DNA from: Acidovorax sp. 106
GTDB lineage: Bacteria; Pseudomonadota; Gammaproteobacteria; Burkholderiales; Burkholderiaceae_C
Direction: 5' to 3'
Assembly: GCF_003663825.1 (NCBI RefSeq)
Contig: NZ_RCCC01000001.1
Span: 372,001-436,000 of the forward strand
Length of the DNA stretch: 64,000 bases
Shown here: piece by piece, positions 1 through 9,458 of the stretch
Layout: the number at the start of each line of letters is the position of its first letter
How positions within the stretch are numbered: the stretch's first letter is position 1
The notes under the pieces: generated by a model
What the model was told of the DNA's origin: nothing
Seen by the model: the letters and a program-made list of their open reading frames with translations, nothing else
Database searches by the model: none
Position numbers and translations under genes: made by a program

Positions 1-827
1 TCCGGTCCGCCAAAGACCGCGCGCAGCTCCAGCCACTGCTGGATTGGCTGCGCGAATCCGGCACCCCGGTCCAAGACATCAGCCCAGACAATGCGCGCCA
101 ACTGGAGCCCGGCCTGTCGCCCGAAGCACCACTGGACAGCGTGGCGCTGCTGCCCTCCGCCGCGTCCGGCAACTGCCGACTGTTTGCCCAAATGCTGCGC
201 CAGGGCATGCAAAGTGCCGGAGTGCAATTTGCGTTCAACACCCCAGTGACCTCGCTGTCCAGCGAGCCCACCGGCCTGTGGCTGCAGGGCGAGCCCGACA
301 TGCGCCGGTTTGACGCCGTGGTGCTGTGCGCGGGCGCCGCCTCCCCCGCCCTGCTGCGCCCGCGCGGGCTGAAGCTGCCCATGGCCTCGGTGTTTGGCTA
401 CTCCGTCAGCGCCCCCCTGCGCGAGGCCACCCATGCGCCGCTGACCAGCGCCATCGACGCGCAACAGCAAATCACCATCACACGGCAGGGCCAGCGCATC
501 CGCATTGCTGGCGGCGCCGAAGTCGGATCGCCGCAGGCGCCGCACCACCACGCCACTCTGCAAAAGCTGTACCGAGCCGTCAACGACTGGTTTCCCGGCG
601 GCGCGCAATTGTCTGGCAGCCTGCAAATCTGGAGGGGCGCACGCCCCACCCTGCCCGACGGAGCGCCCGCCCTTGGCAACAGCGGTTTGCCCGGCATCTG
701 GCTCAACACCGGGCACGGCGCCGGTGGCTGGGCCCTGGCCTGCGGCAGCGCCCGAGTGTTGGCCGATCTGATCGGCCAACGCACCCCGGAAGTCAACCTG
801 CAGGGGCTGGAAGCGCAGCGCTTTTAA
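1..827 (+). CDS. FAD-dependent oxidoreductase, DadA-like (5' truncated by window)
   Basis: The reading frame is open from base 3, so the gene starts upstream of the window and only about the last 275 residues are seen. The C-terminal stretch LNTGHGAGGWALACGSARVL, preceded by a RPTLPDGAPALG segment, is typical of the DAO superfamily and closest to the small subunit of D-amino acid dehydrogenase, which oxidises D-amino acids to 2-oxo acids and passes electrons to the respiratory chain. The N-terminal Rossmann GxGxxG motif is outside the window. Other DAO-family amine oxidases are possible, so the substrate is uncertain. Confidence 0.75.
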   Translation, partial: RSAKDRAQLQPLLDWLRESGTPVQDISPDNARQLEPGLSPEAPLDSVALLPSAASGNCRLFAQMLRQGMQSAGVQFAFNTPVTSLSSEPTGLWLQGEPDMRRFDAVVLCAGAASPALLRPRGLKLPMASVFGYSVSAPLREATHAPLTSAIDAQQQITITRQGQRIRIAGGAEVGSPQAPHHHATLQKLYRAVNDWFPGGAQLSGSLQIWRGARPTLPDGAPALGNSGLPGIWLNTGHGAGGWALACGSARVLADLIGQRTPEVNLQGLEAQRF

Positions 828-934
828 GCTGACTCAAGGCTTGGGGGCCTCGGCTACCCTCACGAGATCGTCAACAGGCCCCCAGCAGCGCAAAATCAAG
901 GGATAAGCAGCCCTTTGCGCTGCGGGACCCTGCC

Positions 935-2497
935 ATGCAACGCATCACGCCCGACCAAGCCCACCCGTTATTCGACACCGCAGCCACGCGCCGACAAGAA
1001 CAGGCCATGGCGGCCGCCCTCCCCCCCCACACCCTGATGCAACGCGCCGGAAGGGCCGTGGCCCAGCTGGCACAGGCGATTGCCCCGCACGCACGCACCG
1101 TGTGGATTGCCTGCGGCCCGGGCAACAATGGCGGCGATGGACTGGAGGCCGCCACCCATCTGGCACGCAACGACCGCCAGATCATCATCACCTGGCTGGG
1201 CTCGCCCGAGGCACTGCCGGACGACGCACGGAAGTCCTGGGAGAAAGCCCGAAACACCGCCCACATCACCTGGAGCGACACCCCACCCGAGCACCTGACG
1301 GCAAAAGACCTGTGCATCGATGCCCTGCTGGGCATTGGCGTGCGCGCCTCCACCCCGCCCGCACCAGCCCCCAACACCGCAGGCAGCGTGCTCGCCCAAT
1401 GGCTGGCACAGCTGCACACCTGCAGGGCCCCAATGCTGGCAATCGACGTGCCATCGGGGCTGGATGCCGACACCGGGCAATATGCCCGCGGGCTGGAAGC
1501 CGCCGCCAGCGCAGGCCTCAAGGGTGGCGCAGGGGCGCGCTACACCCTCAGTCTGCTGACCCTGAAGCCGGGGCTGTTCACCGCCCATGGGCGAGATGCG
1601 GCAGGACAGGTGTGGCTGGCCGACTTGAGCGCACCATCCGATCCACACACACCGCACAGCCGCGCACAAGAAAACCGGGAGCCCCCCACCGCCTGGCTGG
1701 CAGGCCCACCCGCCAGGGCGCAGCGCCACCATGCCAGCCACAAAGGCAGCTATGGCGATGTCGCCATCGTGGGCGGTGAAGGACTGTCCCAGCGTGGCAT
1801 GGGCATGACAGGCGCCGCGCTGCTCGCCGCATCAGCGGCATTGCATGCGGGTGCTGGCAGGGTGCTGGTCAGCCTGCTGGACCCTGCGGAGACCGCCGAG
1901 ATCAGCACACAGCCTGAGCTGATGCTGCGCCGCTTTGAAGTCTTGGAGCTGGAGGCCCTCACCGTGGTGTGCGGCTGTGGTGGCGGGCAAGCGGTGCGCA
2001 GCGTGCTGCCCGCCGTGCTGCAGCGGGCAGGCACCTTGGTCTTGGACGCCGATGCCCTCAACGCCCTCGGCGCAGAAGGCAGCCTGCAACAGGTACTCAA
2101 GGCGCGCGCCGCACGCCAGCACACCACCGTACTGACCCCCCACCCACTGGAGGCCGCACGCTTGCTGCACACCCACACCGCCCAGGTGCAAGCCCACCGG
2201 CTGGCTGCAGCGCAGCAACTCGCCCGTCAATTTCAGTGTGTGGTGGTTCTCAAAGGCTCGGGCACCGTCATCGCCAGCCCCCAGGGCACCCCCACCATCA
2301 ACCCCACGGGCAATGCCCGCCTGGCAACGGCGGGCACCGGCGATGTCTTGGCGGGCATGATTGGTGCCTATCTGGCACAAGGCATGCTCCCCGAGCAGGC
2401 GGCCATGGCCGCCGTCTTTGTCCATGGACAAGCAGCAGACCAGTGGCCAGAACAGATGCCGTTGACCGCGGGGGCACTGGCGCAACGCTTGGCCTAG
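935..2497 (+). CDS. nnr: Bifunctional NAD(P)H-hydrate epimerase / ADP-dependent NAD(P)H-hydrate dehydratase
   Basis: A 520-residue fusion repairs damaged NADHX/NADPHX in the cytoplasm. The N-terminal YjeF_N epimerase domain (about residues 20-235) has the GPGNNGGDG loop and the AIDVPSGLDADTG segment. The C-terminal ribokinase-like dehydratase domain (about 265-515) has GSYGDVAIVGG, the VVLKGSGT strand and the nucleotide/catalytic motif NARLATAGTGDVLAGM. Both domains look intact and the length is normal for the fusion. The start at the first ATG follows only a weak GGGA. The gene converges with rnr across a short perfect inverted repeat. Confidence 0.93.
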   Translation: MQRITPDQAHPLFDTAATRRQEQAMAAALPPHTLMQRAGRAVAQLAQAIAPHARTVWIACGPGNNGGDGLEAATHLARNDRQIIITWLGSPEALPDDARKSWEKARNTAHITWSDTPPEHLTAKDLCIDALLGIGVRASTPPAPAPNTAGSVLAQWLAQLHTCRAPMLAIDVPSGLDADTGQYARGLEAAASAGLKGGAGARYTLSLLTLKPGLFTAHGRDAAGQVWLADLSAPSDPHTPHSRAQENREPPTAWLAGPPARAQRHHASHKGSYGDVAIVGGEGLSQRGMGMTGAALLAASAALHAGAGRVLVSLLDPAETAEISTQPELMLRRFEVLELEALTVVCGCGGGQAVRSVLPAVLQRAGTLVLDADALNALGAEGSLQQVLKARAARQHTTVLTPHPLEAARLLHTHTAQVQAHRLAAAQQLARQFQCVVVLKGSGTVIASPQGTPTINPTGNARLATAGTGDVLAGMIGAYLAQGMLPEQAAMAAVFVHGQAADQWPEQMPLTAGALAQRLA

Positions 2498-2513
2498 CCG
2501 CCAGGCCCAACAC

Positions 2514-2539
2514 GCCACCGGGGACGCACCTCCGGTGGC
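2514..2539. terminator. Inverted repeat between convergent nnr and rnr
   Basis: Perfect 8-bp arms GCCACCGG and CCGGTGGC are separated by 10 nt, in the 49-bp gap between two convergent genes. There is no T-run on either side, so it may be a weak bidirectional terminator or a 3'-end-protecting hairpin. Confidence 0.5.
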
Positions 2540-2546
2540 ACTGCGC

Positions 2547-4910
2547 TTAACTGCGGCGCGCCTTACGACCCTTGCCCTTGGCGGGCTTGCCACTGGCCAC
2601 AGCCTGCTTGACCGAGGCCTTCAGTGACTGAATGGGGGAACGGTTTCCCCGGTCACGCGCGGACGGGGTCGCGTCCAAGGCCGATGCATCTGCCGCAGGC
2701 CTGCGACCCTTGCCAGCCGCCCCTGCGGCAGGGCCTTTGCGCTCTGCGGCAGAGCGCCCTTTTTTAGCGCCTGGTGCGGTGGCCGAATCACCGCCAACGC
2801 CTTTGTCCTTGAGTGCACGCCCGATCAACTCTTCACCCTCACGCACGAGGCGGAAGTCAATCTTGCGCCCGTCCAGGTCCACACGGCTGACCTGCACCCG
2901 CACGCGCGTGCCAATGGCGTAACGGATGCCCGTGCGCTCACCGCGCAATTCCTGGCGCGCTTCATCGAACTTGAAGTACTCGCCCCCCAGCTCTGTGATA
3001 TGCACCAACCCTTCGACATACATGGCGTCCAGCGTCACAAAGATGCCGAAGCTGGTGGCCGCGCTGACCACGCCGCTGTACTCCTCGCCCAGGTGCTCGC
3101 GCATGTACTTGCACTTGAGCCAAGCTTCCACATCGCGGCTGGCCTCATCGGCGCGGCGTTCATTGGCACTGCAGTGCAGGCCCGCCGCTTCCCAGGCCTG
3201 GGTTTCACGGCTGGCAGGCTTGGTTTCTTTTCTCGGCTTGGTGCCCGGGGGTGCCACGCGCGCCGCCAGCCGCTTGGCCAGCTTGGCGTGGGCCTCACCG
3301 GGGGTGGGCAAGGCAGGCAATTTGTACTGCGTCTTGCTCAAAATGGCTTTGATGACGCGGTGCACCAGCAAGTCTGGGTAGCGGCGAATCGGGCTGGTGA
3401 AATGCGTGTAGGCCTCAAACGCCAAGCCAAAGTGCCCACTGTTGATGGGCGTGTAGATCGCCTGCTGCATGGAGCGCAGTAGCATGGTGTGGATCTGCTG
3501 CGCATCCGGGCGGTCTTTGGTCGCCTCGGCAATCGCCTGAAACTCCGAAGGCTTGGGGTTGTCGCTGATCGACATACCCACCGCCATGGCCTTGAGGTAG
3601 CCCCGCAGAATTTCTTGCTTTTCAGGGGTTGGACCCTCGTGCACACGGAACAAACCGGGTTGCCCACCCTGCGCGATGAAATCAGCACTGCAGACGTTGG
3701 CAGCCAGCATGGCTTCTTCAATCAGCTTGTGGGCATCGTTGCGCGTGCGGGGCACGATCTTCTCGATGCGTCCGTTTTCGTCGCACACGATTTGCGTTTC
3801 AGTGGTCTCAAAGTCCACGGCCCCGCGTTCACGACGCGCAACCAGCAGGGCACGGTACACATCGTGAAGGTTCAGCAAATCCTTCACCCGATCCTTGCGC
3901 TTGCTGGCCTCAGGACCACGGGTGTTGGCCAGAATCGCAGCCACTTCGGTGTAGGTGAACCGGGCGTGGCTGAACATTACTGCAGGGTAGAACTGGTAGG
4001 CATGGACCTCACCCTTGGCGGTTACCAGCATGTCGCACACCATGCACAGCCGCTCGACCTCGGGGTTCAAAGAGCACAGGCCATTGCTGAGCTTTTCGGG
4101 CAGCATGGGAATCACGCGGCGCGGAAAGTAAACGCTGGTGGCACGGTCGTACGCGTCAATGTCAATGTCACTGCCGGTTTCGACGTAGTGGCTCACATCG
4201 GCAATCGCCACCAACAGGCGCCACCCCTTACTGCGCCCCACTTTGGCAGGTTCGCAATACACGGCGTCGTCAAAGTCGCGCGCGTCTTCTCCGTCAATGG
4301 TGACCAAGGGCACATCGGTCAAATCCACCCGGCGCTTCTTGTCCAACGCCCGAACCTTGTCTGGCAGCGCCTTGGCCTGTGCCAGACAGTCCGCAGAAAA
4401 CTCATGCGGAACACCGTACTTGCGCACGGCAATTTCAATCTCCATCCCTGGGTCATCGACCTCGCCCAGCACTTCGACGATGCGGCCCACAGGTTGCCCG
4501 AACAAAGCAGGGGGTTCGGTCAATTCCACCACCACCACTTGCCCTGGCTTGGCAGCACCTGTAGCGCCCTTGGGGATCAGAACATCCTGCCCGTAACGCT
4601 TGTCTTCAGGGGCCACCAGCCACACGCCGCTTTCCTGCAACAAACGGCCAATGATGGGCTGAAAGGGGCGTTCAATGATTTCAACGACCCGCCCCTCAGG
4701 GCGGCCACGGCGATCCTGACGAACAATACGCACCCGCACGCGATCCTTGTGCAGCACAGCACGCATCTCGTTAGGAGGAATGTAGATGTCGCCATCCCCA
4801 TCATCGCGGATGACAAACCCATGCCCATCTCGGTGCCCCTGAATGCTGCCTTCAATTTCATCAGACAGGTGTGCAGGCGCTGCGCCGGGGGTGTTTTTTT
4901 TGATATACAA
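2547..4910 (-). CDS. rnr: Ribonuclease R, lacking the usual N-terminal helix-turn-helix
   Basis: A 3'-5' exoribonuclease of the RNB family that degrades structured RNA. In order it has cold-shock domains beginning at the IEGSIQGHRDGHGFVIRDD segment, the RNB catalytic core with DGEDARDFDDAV carrying the metal-binding aspartates, an S1 domain (VVSAATSFGIFVTLD), and a basic Lys/Arg/Ala-rich tail. The start is a problem. The frame stays open through the antisense of the neighbouring tRNA, whose translation is clearly non-coding, and there is no ATG between the tRNA and the first cold-shock domain. I chose the TTG at 4910 because AGGAAAG lies 7 nt upstream of it; this gives 787 residues. The roughly 80-residue HTH that precedes the first cold-shock domain in other RNase R proteins is absent. 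Confidence 0.9.
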   Translation of the reverse strand: MYIKKNTPGAAPAHLSDEIEGSIQGHRDGHGFVIRDDGDGDIYIPPNEMRAVLHKDRVRVRIVRQDRRGRPEGRVVEIIERPFQPIIGRLLQESGVWLVAPEDKRYGQDVLIPKGATGAAKPGQVVVVELTEPPALFGQPVGRIVEVLGEVDDPGMEIEIAVRKYGVPHEFSADCLAQAKALPDKVRALDKKRRVDLTDVPLVTIDGEDARDFDDAVYCEPAKVGRSKGWRLLVAIADVSHYVETGSDIDIDAYDRATSVYFPRRVIPMLPEKLSNGLCSLNPEVERLCMVCDMLVTAKGEVHAYQFYPAVMFSHARFTYTEVAAILANTRGPEASKRKDRVKDLLNLHDVYRALLVARRERGAVDFETTETQIVCDENGRIEKIVPRTRNDAHKLIEEAMLAANVCSADFIAQGGQPGLFRVHEGPTPEKQEILRGYLKAMAVGMSISDNPKPSEFQAIAEATKDRPDAQQIHTMLLRSMQQAIYTPINSGHFGLAFEAYTHFTSPIRRYPDLLVHRVIKAILSKTQYKLPALPTPGEAHAKLAKRLAARVAPPGTKPRKETKPASRETQAWEAAGLHCSANERRADEASRDVEAWLKCKYMREHLGEEYSGVVSAATSFGIFVTLDAMYVEGLVHITELGGEYFKFDEARQELRGERTGIRYAIGTRVRVQVSRVDLDGRKIDFRLVREGEELIGRALKDKGVGGDSATAPGAKKGRSAAERKGPAAGAAGKGRRPAADASALDATPSARDRGNRSPIQSLKASVKQAVASGKPAKGKGRKARRS
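4904..4909 (+). promoter_or_regulatory. Probable -10 element of first tRNA-Leu
   Basis: TATACA lies 20 bp upstream of the mature tRNA 5' end, in an AT-rich spot. It overlaps the proposed start codon of the divergently read rnr. No good -35 is visible. Confidence 0.5.
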
Positions 4911-4929
4911 TCTAAGTCTTTCCTGAAAT

Positions 4930-5014
<85 letters not shown>

Positions 5015-5047
5015 AGTTTAACGACAACCGATGACGGTTTTCTAAAT

Positions 5048-5079
5048 AAAAAAGCCACTGCCTCTGCGGTGGCTTTTTT
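5048..5079 (+). terminator. Intrinsic terminator after tRNA-Leu copy 1
   Basis: The stem AAAGCCAC / GGTGGCTTT with a 9-nt loop is followed by a T-run. With A-runs on the other side it could work in both directions, but rnr ends far away, so its role is for the tRNA. Confidence 0.85.
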
Positions 5080-5155
5080 ATTGATGGCAAACGGACTGCA
5101 CAAGCCATCCTTCAAAAAAATCAAGACAACTTATAAAAACAGGAAAAACCTGTTC

Positions 5156-5161
5156 TATAAT
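5156..5161 (+). promoter_or_regulatory. -10 element of second tRNA-Leu
   Basis: A consensus TATAAT lies 18 bp before the mature tRNA 5' end. No convincing -35 is seen. The leader TCTTTCCTGAAAT is shared with copy 1, so the second copy is expressed from its own promoter rather than as a dicistronic transcript. Confidence 0.65.
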
Positions 5162-5179
5162 TCAAATCTTTCCTGAAAT

Positions 5180-5264
<85 letters not shown>

Positions 5265-5271
5265 AATCATT

Positions 5272-5302
5272 AAAAAGCCGTTGCACATGCAACGGCTTTT
5301 TT
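5272..5302 (+). terminator. Intrinsic terminator after tRNA-Leu copy 2
   Basis: The stem AAGCCGTTGC / GCAACGGCTT closes a small loop and is followed by TTTTGTTTTG. The hairpin differs in sequence from the terminator of copy 1. From here to the GNAT gene at 5468 I see nothing else. Confidence 0.88.
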
Positions 5303-5467
5303 GTTTTGTACCAACCCTTTTTGGCAAAGTACCTCGCCGCAGCCCATCGGCCTTCACGCATGCCAAAGCGTCACAGACCCCGCCGAAACTCAGGAGAGAA
5401 AGAAGGATGGTTCAGGGTCGGCACTGGAGCAAGATCGCGCTGACACACCAGCGCACCCAATCCGCAC

Positions 5468-5917
5468 TCATTGGTCAGGGATCAATCGCTTTCCAAGGCA
5501 AAAAGCCTCATCCCGCGCGTAACCCAGCGCGTCATAAAAACCAAGCACCTGCACATTGCTGGTACGCACCAGCACATTGACTTTGGGGCAGCCTAGCGCA
5601 AGAAGACGCCGCTCCACTTCCTGCATCAGCCGGCGACCCAGAGCCGCCCGCTGATGCCCCGGCGCGATAGCAAGGTAATACACCGATCCACGGTGACCGT
5701 CGTATCCCGCCATGGCAGATCCGATCAACACCTCCACACCCGCCGCGTCAGTCTGTGTGGCCACCAAAAAAAGCCCGGGCTGAAAGCTTCGCTTGCGCTC
5801 AATATCCTTGTACGGATCATTCCAGGGGCGCACCAGCCCGCATGCATGCCAAAGCGCCACCACCTCCGACTCGTCAGCCGAGTCGAAGGGACGGATGCAC
5901 AGCGCAGCAGCAGGCAT
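5468..5917 (-). CDS. GNAT family acetyltransferase (YpeA-like)
   Basis: A 149-residue single-domain N-acetyltransferase. The acetyl-CoA pyrophosphate loop is represented by APGHQRAALGRRLMQEVERR, followed by the conserved VNVLVRTSNVQVLGFYDALG helix-turn region. The N-terminal IRPFDSADE and VALWHACGL segments resemble the YpeA group. The substrate is unknown. The gene begins 8 bp after the DUF349 gene on the same strand, so the two are probably co-transcribed. Confidence 0.88.
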   Translation of the reverse strand: MPAAALCIRPFDSADESEVVALWHACGLVRPWNDPYKDIERKRSFQPGLFLVATQTDAAGVEVLIGSAMAGYDGHRGSVYYLAIAPGHQRAALGRRLMQEVERRLLALGCPKVNVLVRTSNVQVLGFYDALGYARDEAFCLGKRLIPDQ

Positions 5918-5925
5918 GGGCAGAG

Positions 5926-8667
5926 TTACTTGCGCAGCAATGCCTTCAGCACATTTTGCAAACGCCGTGCGCCGGCTGCATCGCTAGCACTGGCCAACAC
6001 CTGGGCCGCATCAGCGCCCCAGGTTTGGTCTGGCGCTGGATCGTTGCGGCGCGTGAGCAATTGCAGTTGCAGCATGCGGCGAGCGGCGATGTGCTCTGCC
6101 GGAGTGGGCACTTCGGCGGCCATTTCCAAGCGCAACAGCGCCTGGGCCGCATCACCCTTAGGCGCTGCAGACAAAGCCTGCGTCCAGGCAGAGCGAACGG
6201 CTGGCGTGACACGCCCGCCCAGATCCTGAGCGCTGGGCACCTGCGCCGCATCGCGCTTTTCCCAGGCCGACAGCAACTGGGTCAGGGCTTCGCCATGGGC
6301 CTGTGCCGCCAACTTTTTCAGCGCTTGCTGGGCATGCTCCATGGCATCGCGCTGGGCTCGGAAAGCCGCGTCCCCCAGACGAGGGCCACGGTCTTCGCGC
6401 TCTGCACGGTCGCCAAAGCGGCCTGGACGGTCATTGCGATCGCCGAAACGCCCCTCCGTACGAAGACCACGATTGGCATCGCGGTCACCAGGGCGCGCAT
6501 CGCGGCGATCACCTGGGCGTGCGCCACGACCGGGGGCGGCCGGGGCTTCTTTTTTCATACCGGGTCGATCATCACCACGCACAGCCACCACTGGACGGGC
6601 CACTGGCTTGGGCGCCGCAACAGGCGCAGGGGTCGCCACGTCCTCAGAAGTTTCTGAAGGGGTATCAACCGCTCCTTCTTTAGGAGCATCTTGCGCTGAT
6701 TCAACGGGCGCTGGCGCCTGATTTGACTCATCTTTTTGCGCAGTCTCAACGGCTTGGGCGGCTTGCGCCTGCCCACGCAAAGCTGCCTCCAGGGCCTGCA
6801 TGGCAGAGCGAATCTGCTGTGCGTCACCCGTGGCGTTAGCAGCCTCCAGCGCCTTGGAGGCATCCACCACCACACGGTCTCTCGCACTCAACTCAGTCAC
6901 TGCGCGCTCACGGTCTGCAGACTTGCGATTGAACGCCTCATCAATCGGCTTACGGAAAGCATCCCACAGCTTTTGCTCGTGCTTGCGATCCAGAGGCACA
7001 GACTGTGCCTCGCCTTGCCAGCGCTGCTGCAGCGCCTTGACCGCATCAATGCGCAACATGGGCGCGGCGCCCAAGGCCGTAGCCTCTTCAATCATGGCAT
7101 GGCGCCGGGCCAGACTTTCCTTCTGGGCTGCCTCAAACGGTGCGGCAGCGGCGGCAATGGCCTGCTTCCACAACGGCTGCAACTCGGCAAACAGCTTTTC
7201 ACCGATATGACCGCTTTCGCGCCAACGGTCGCCAAACTGGTACAGCGCACGATGGATGCCCTTCCAATCGCCAGAGGCTGCATGCTCCTGAGCCCAGGCC
7301 TTGACCTCTTCGATCAAAGCCAGGCGCTGGGCCTTGTGCTCAGCAGCCTCCGCCCGGATCTTGTCCAGCCATGCTTCCACCACTTTGTGGGCTGCATTGC
7401 AGGCCTCGTCAAACTTCTTCCACAACCCGTGGTTGGGTGCGCCACCCTGGTCGGCTTGCTTCCATTGCTCACGCAACTGGCGCAGGGTTTCCTGCATCTT
7501 GCGCCCACCCAAGGCCTGCCCTTCAGGGCGATTGAGCAGCGCTTCGGCCTTGGCCACCAACTCTTCACGCACCTGATCGGCACTCCAACGCTGCCAGCCT
7601 TCCAGCTCACCGGCGGCCACCAAGGCAGCATGCACTTGCTGCTCCAACGCGGCATCCAGGTGCTTGCCATGGACCTTCAGCACGGCGCGCAAAGCGGCAG
7701 CCGCGCCCGCGCTGGCCTTGCCGTGTCCTTCGGCAGTTTCCTTTTCCAGCACGACCAGTGCTTCGCGTACGGCCTGCACCGCCTTGTCGCGCACCTCGGG
7801 GGCCACTTTGGGCTTGGCTGGACGGGCCGCCTTGGCTGCTGCGGCAGCCGCCTCAGAGGGCAGGCCCCGCGCCACACGCAACTCATCAGCCCACACAGGC
7901 ACAGGCGGCAATGGGGCATTCGCATCCTCTGCTGCCGCAACCGCTTGGGCCAGCGCAGGCTGAAACGCCTCCCACACCACCAGCAGCTGGGACTTGGACG
8001 CATCCAACAGCGGAGGAAAGCGGGCTTCCACACTGGGCCAACTGGCATCGCCCGCCAGACCAAGGGCTTGCTCTTGCCAACGGGCGACATCCGCCCCCAA
8101 CAATTCCAAAGCAGCCTGCGCGTCACGCCAAGATTTGGTCGATAGCACTTCAATGCGTTGTGCGAGCAATACGGCCGCTTCGCGCTGCACCTGGACACGG
8201 TGCTGCAGGTCTTCAATCACCTTGACGCGGTCGGCAATTTGCACCTTGAGCACAGACAGGGGCTCACGCGACAAAGGCGCACCTGCCTTTGCAGCATCCC
8301 GCTGCCAGGCCAAAGCGTCAGCGATATTGAGCTTGGAGGCCGCCAGCAGTGCCTGGGCTTTCTCGGCCCACTCGGCCGCGATCGCTTCTTGCCCCTTGGC
8401 CCGGCGAATCTCATCCAGACGCTCGCGCACCGCGCGGGCCGCGCCCTTGTCCCGGCCACTCAGCTCCTTGAACACCTCTTGCAGTTGCTCAGGCGCCGGC
8501 TGCGTGGTGAGCCAATCGCGGATACGCGAAGCGCGCTCACCAGAGGTCGCTGCTGAAAAAGCACCACCAGTCAGTGCGTCCAGCGGGTGCAACTCTTGGG
8601 TTTTGGCCGGGGCCGGATTCACTTCAGGGGCTTCAGACATTTTGCTGCGGGAAAAAAAAGGAAACAT
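5926..8667 (-). CDS. DUF349 domain protein with Arg/Asp-rich linker
   Basis: A 913-residue, largely helical, Ala/Gln-rich protein with several DUF349-type repeats; Trp-containing helices such as LWKKFDEACNAAHK and KLWDAFRKPIDEAFNRKS recur along it. After an acidic Pro/Ala stretch there is a low-complexity segment at about residues 695-767 (DNA about 6365-6560). It is built from RPGDR and RFGDR units and is unlike the rest of the protein. A helical C-terminal domain of about 145 residues follows. There is no signal peptide, so it is likely cytoplasmic. The role of DUF349 proteins is poorly defined. No clear ribosome-binding site precedes the start; a second ATG lies nine codons in. Confidence 0.85.
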   Translation of the reverse strand: MFPFFSRSKMSEAPEVNPAPAKTQELHPLDALTGGAFSAATSGERASRIRDWLTTQPAPEQLQEVFKELSGRDKGAARAVRERLDEIRRAKGQEAIAAEWAEKAQALLAASKLNIADALAWQRDAAKAGAPLSREPLSVLKVQIADRVKVIEDLQHRVQVQREAAVLLAQRIEVLSTKSWRDAQAALELLGADVARWQEQALGLAGDASWPSVEARFPPLLDASKSQLLVVWEAFQPALAQAVAAAEDANAPLPPVPVWADELRVARGLPSEAAAAAAKAARPAKPKVAPEVRDKAVQAVREALVVLEKETAEGHGKASAGAAAALRAVLKVHGKHLDAALEQQVHAALVAAGELEGWQRWSADQVREELVAKAEALLNRPEGQALGGRKMQETLRQLREQWKQADQGGAPNHGLWKKFDEACNAAHKVVEAWLDKIRAEAAEHKAQRLALIEEVKAWAQEHAASGDWKGIHRALYQFGDRWRESGHIGEKLFAELQPLWKQAIAAAAAPFEAAQKESLARRHAMIEEATALGAAPMLRIDAVKALQQRWQGEAQSVPLDRKHEQKLWDAFRKPIDEAFNRKSADRERAVTELSARDRVVVDASKALEAANATGDAQQIRSAMQALEAALRGQAQAAQAVETAQKDESNQAPAPVESAQDAPKEGAVDTPSETSEDVATPAPVAAPKPVARPVVAVRGDDRPGMKKEAPAAPGRGARPGDRRDARPGDRDANRGLRTEGRFGDRNDRPGRFGDRAEREDRGPRLGDAAFRAQRDAMEHAQQALKKLAAQAHGEALTQLLSAWEKRDAAQVPSAQDLGGRVTPAVRSAWTQALSAAPKGDAAQALLRLEMAAEVPTPAEHIAARRMLQLQLLTRRNDPAPDQTWGADAAQVLASASDAAGARRLQNVLKALLRK

Positions 8668-8734
8668 GGATCAATCAAAAACGAATGGGGTCTGGAGGCA
8701 AACACCCCTAGCCAGACCAACCATGGCACCGGCC

Positions 8735-8780
8735 TCACAGACAGGCCATGGCAAAAGAAACTATTGTCACAGACAGGCCA
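8735..8780. repeat. 14-bp direct repeats upstream of the DUF349 gene
   Basis: TCACAGACAGGCCA occurs twice, at 8735-8748 and 8767-8780, an offset of 32 bp (about three helical turns). They sit 70-115 bp upstream of the DUF349 start and could be a regulator's paired site. No known consensus fits. Confidence 0.4.
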
Positions 8781-9004
8781 ACCGACCTGCGTGGGGATGA
8801 TGCCCGGGCATCCGCCCGATCAACATGACATGGCACAAACACCCCCTGCCCATGCACAGCAACCCTGCTGGCCAGTGACCAGGGTCTAGGGCAACCCCAG
8901 GGGCAATAGCGCCCATTATCTATATATATACAAAGGCACCGATTGACAGCCCCTGGAGCCGAGGAAAAACCAAGGGGGTACCAACAACACCAAGCGCCAG
9001 CCCA

Positions 9005-9240
9005 CAAACAAGAAAGCCCGATGAACACGGCCATGTGGCTTGCTCACCGGGCTTGACGGCTGACACAACGGTCTTTGCCATCGCTTCGCAACGCGGAGGT
9101 TCACGTCCTCGTTGCGAGGGGGCAATGGATTGCCCCCAAGGGGTGCCATGAAAGCCTCATCTGCTGCACCTAGGCACTGAATGCGATTGGAGGGAGATTT
9201 GGCTTCGTCCGGCGATGCCTGACATTTCAGACGCCTCCAC
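9005..9240 (-). ncRNA. Candidate small RNA read leftward, ending in a terminator
   Basis: In the 988-bp gene-free stretch between the DUF349 gene and the lytic transglycosylase, the minus strand carries an intrinsic-terminator-like hairpin at 9014-9054 (11-bp stem AAGCCCGGTGA / TCATCGGGCTT, then TTCTTGTTT). Upstream of it are two strong inverted repeats, 9087-9116 (CGCAACG arms) and 9118-9137 (GGGGGCAAT arms). A weak TTGCTG-16-TAGTTT promoter-like pair lies near 9245-9272. No convincing protein is encoded. I do not recognise a known RNA family, so this is a structural inference only. Confidence 0.35.
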
Positions 9241-9428
9241 GTTAACAAACTACGCCGACCGCCTCAAACAGCAATTTCAATCACCACACATCAATTGATT
9301 GAAAAAATCTCTCAAACAACATCCTTCCCTCGACAAACAGACGCCGCAAAACACTTTCCCCACCAAAAACATGGATGAAACAACAGTGTTTTTATAATTT
9401 TTATATCTTAAAACAATTTTTGATAGTA

Positions 9429-9458
9429 TTGACCACGAATTAAGTACCCTCCTAGAAT
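9429..9458 (+). promoter_or_regulatory. Sigma-70-type promoter for the lytic transglycosylase
   Basis: TTGACC and TAGAAT are separated by 18 bp at the edge of an AT-rich segment (9240-9450) that stands out from the GC-rich surroundings. Transcription would start near 9465 and leave a leader of about 190 nt that opens with a hairpin, CCAGCCTT / AAGGCTGG, at 9462-9485. Confidence 0.55.

Noticed and set aside
8943..8948. Consensus TTGACA on the plus strand in the large gap
   Set aside because: No -10-like hexamer at a workable distance downstream.
9087..9137. Known riboswitch (TPP, cobalamin, glycine) in the large gap
   Set aside because: None of the conserved cores of these families could be found on either strand.
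8916..9248. A 110-codon minus-strand frame in the large gap
   Set aside because: It crosses a terminator-like hairpin and two inverted repeats, has no ribosome-binding site and no family likeness; the region is better seen as a possible RNA.
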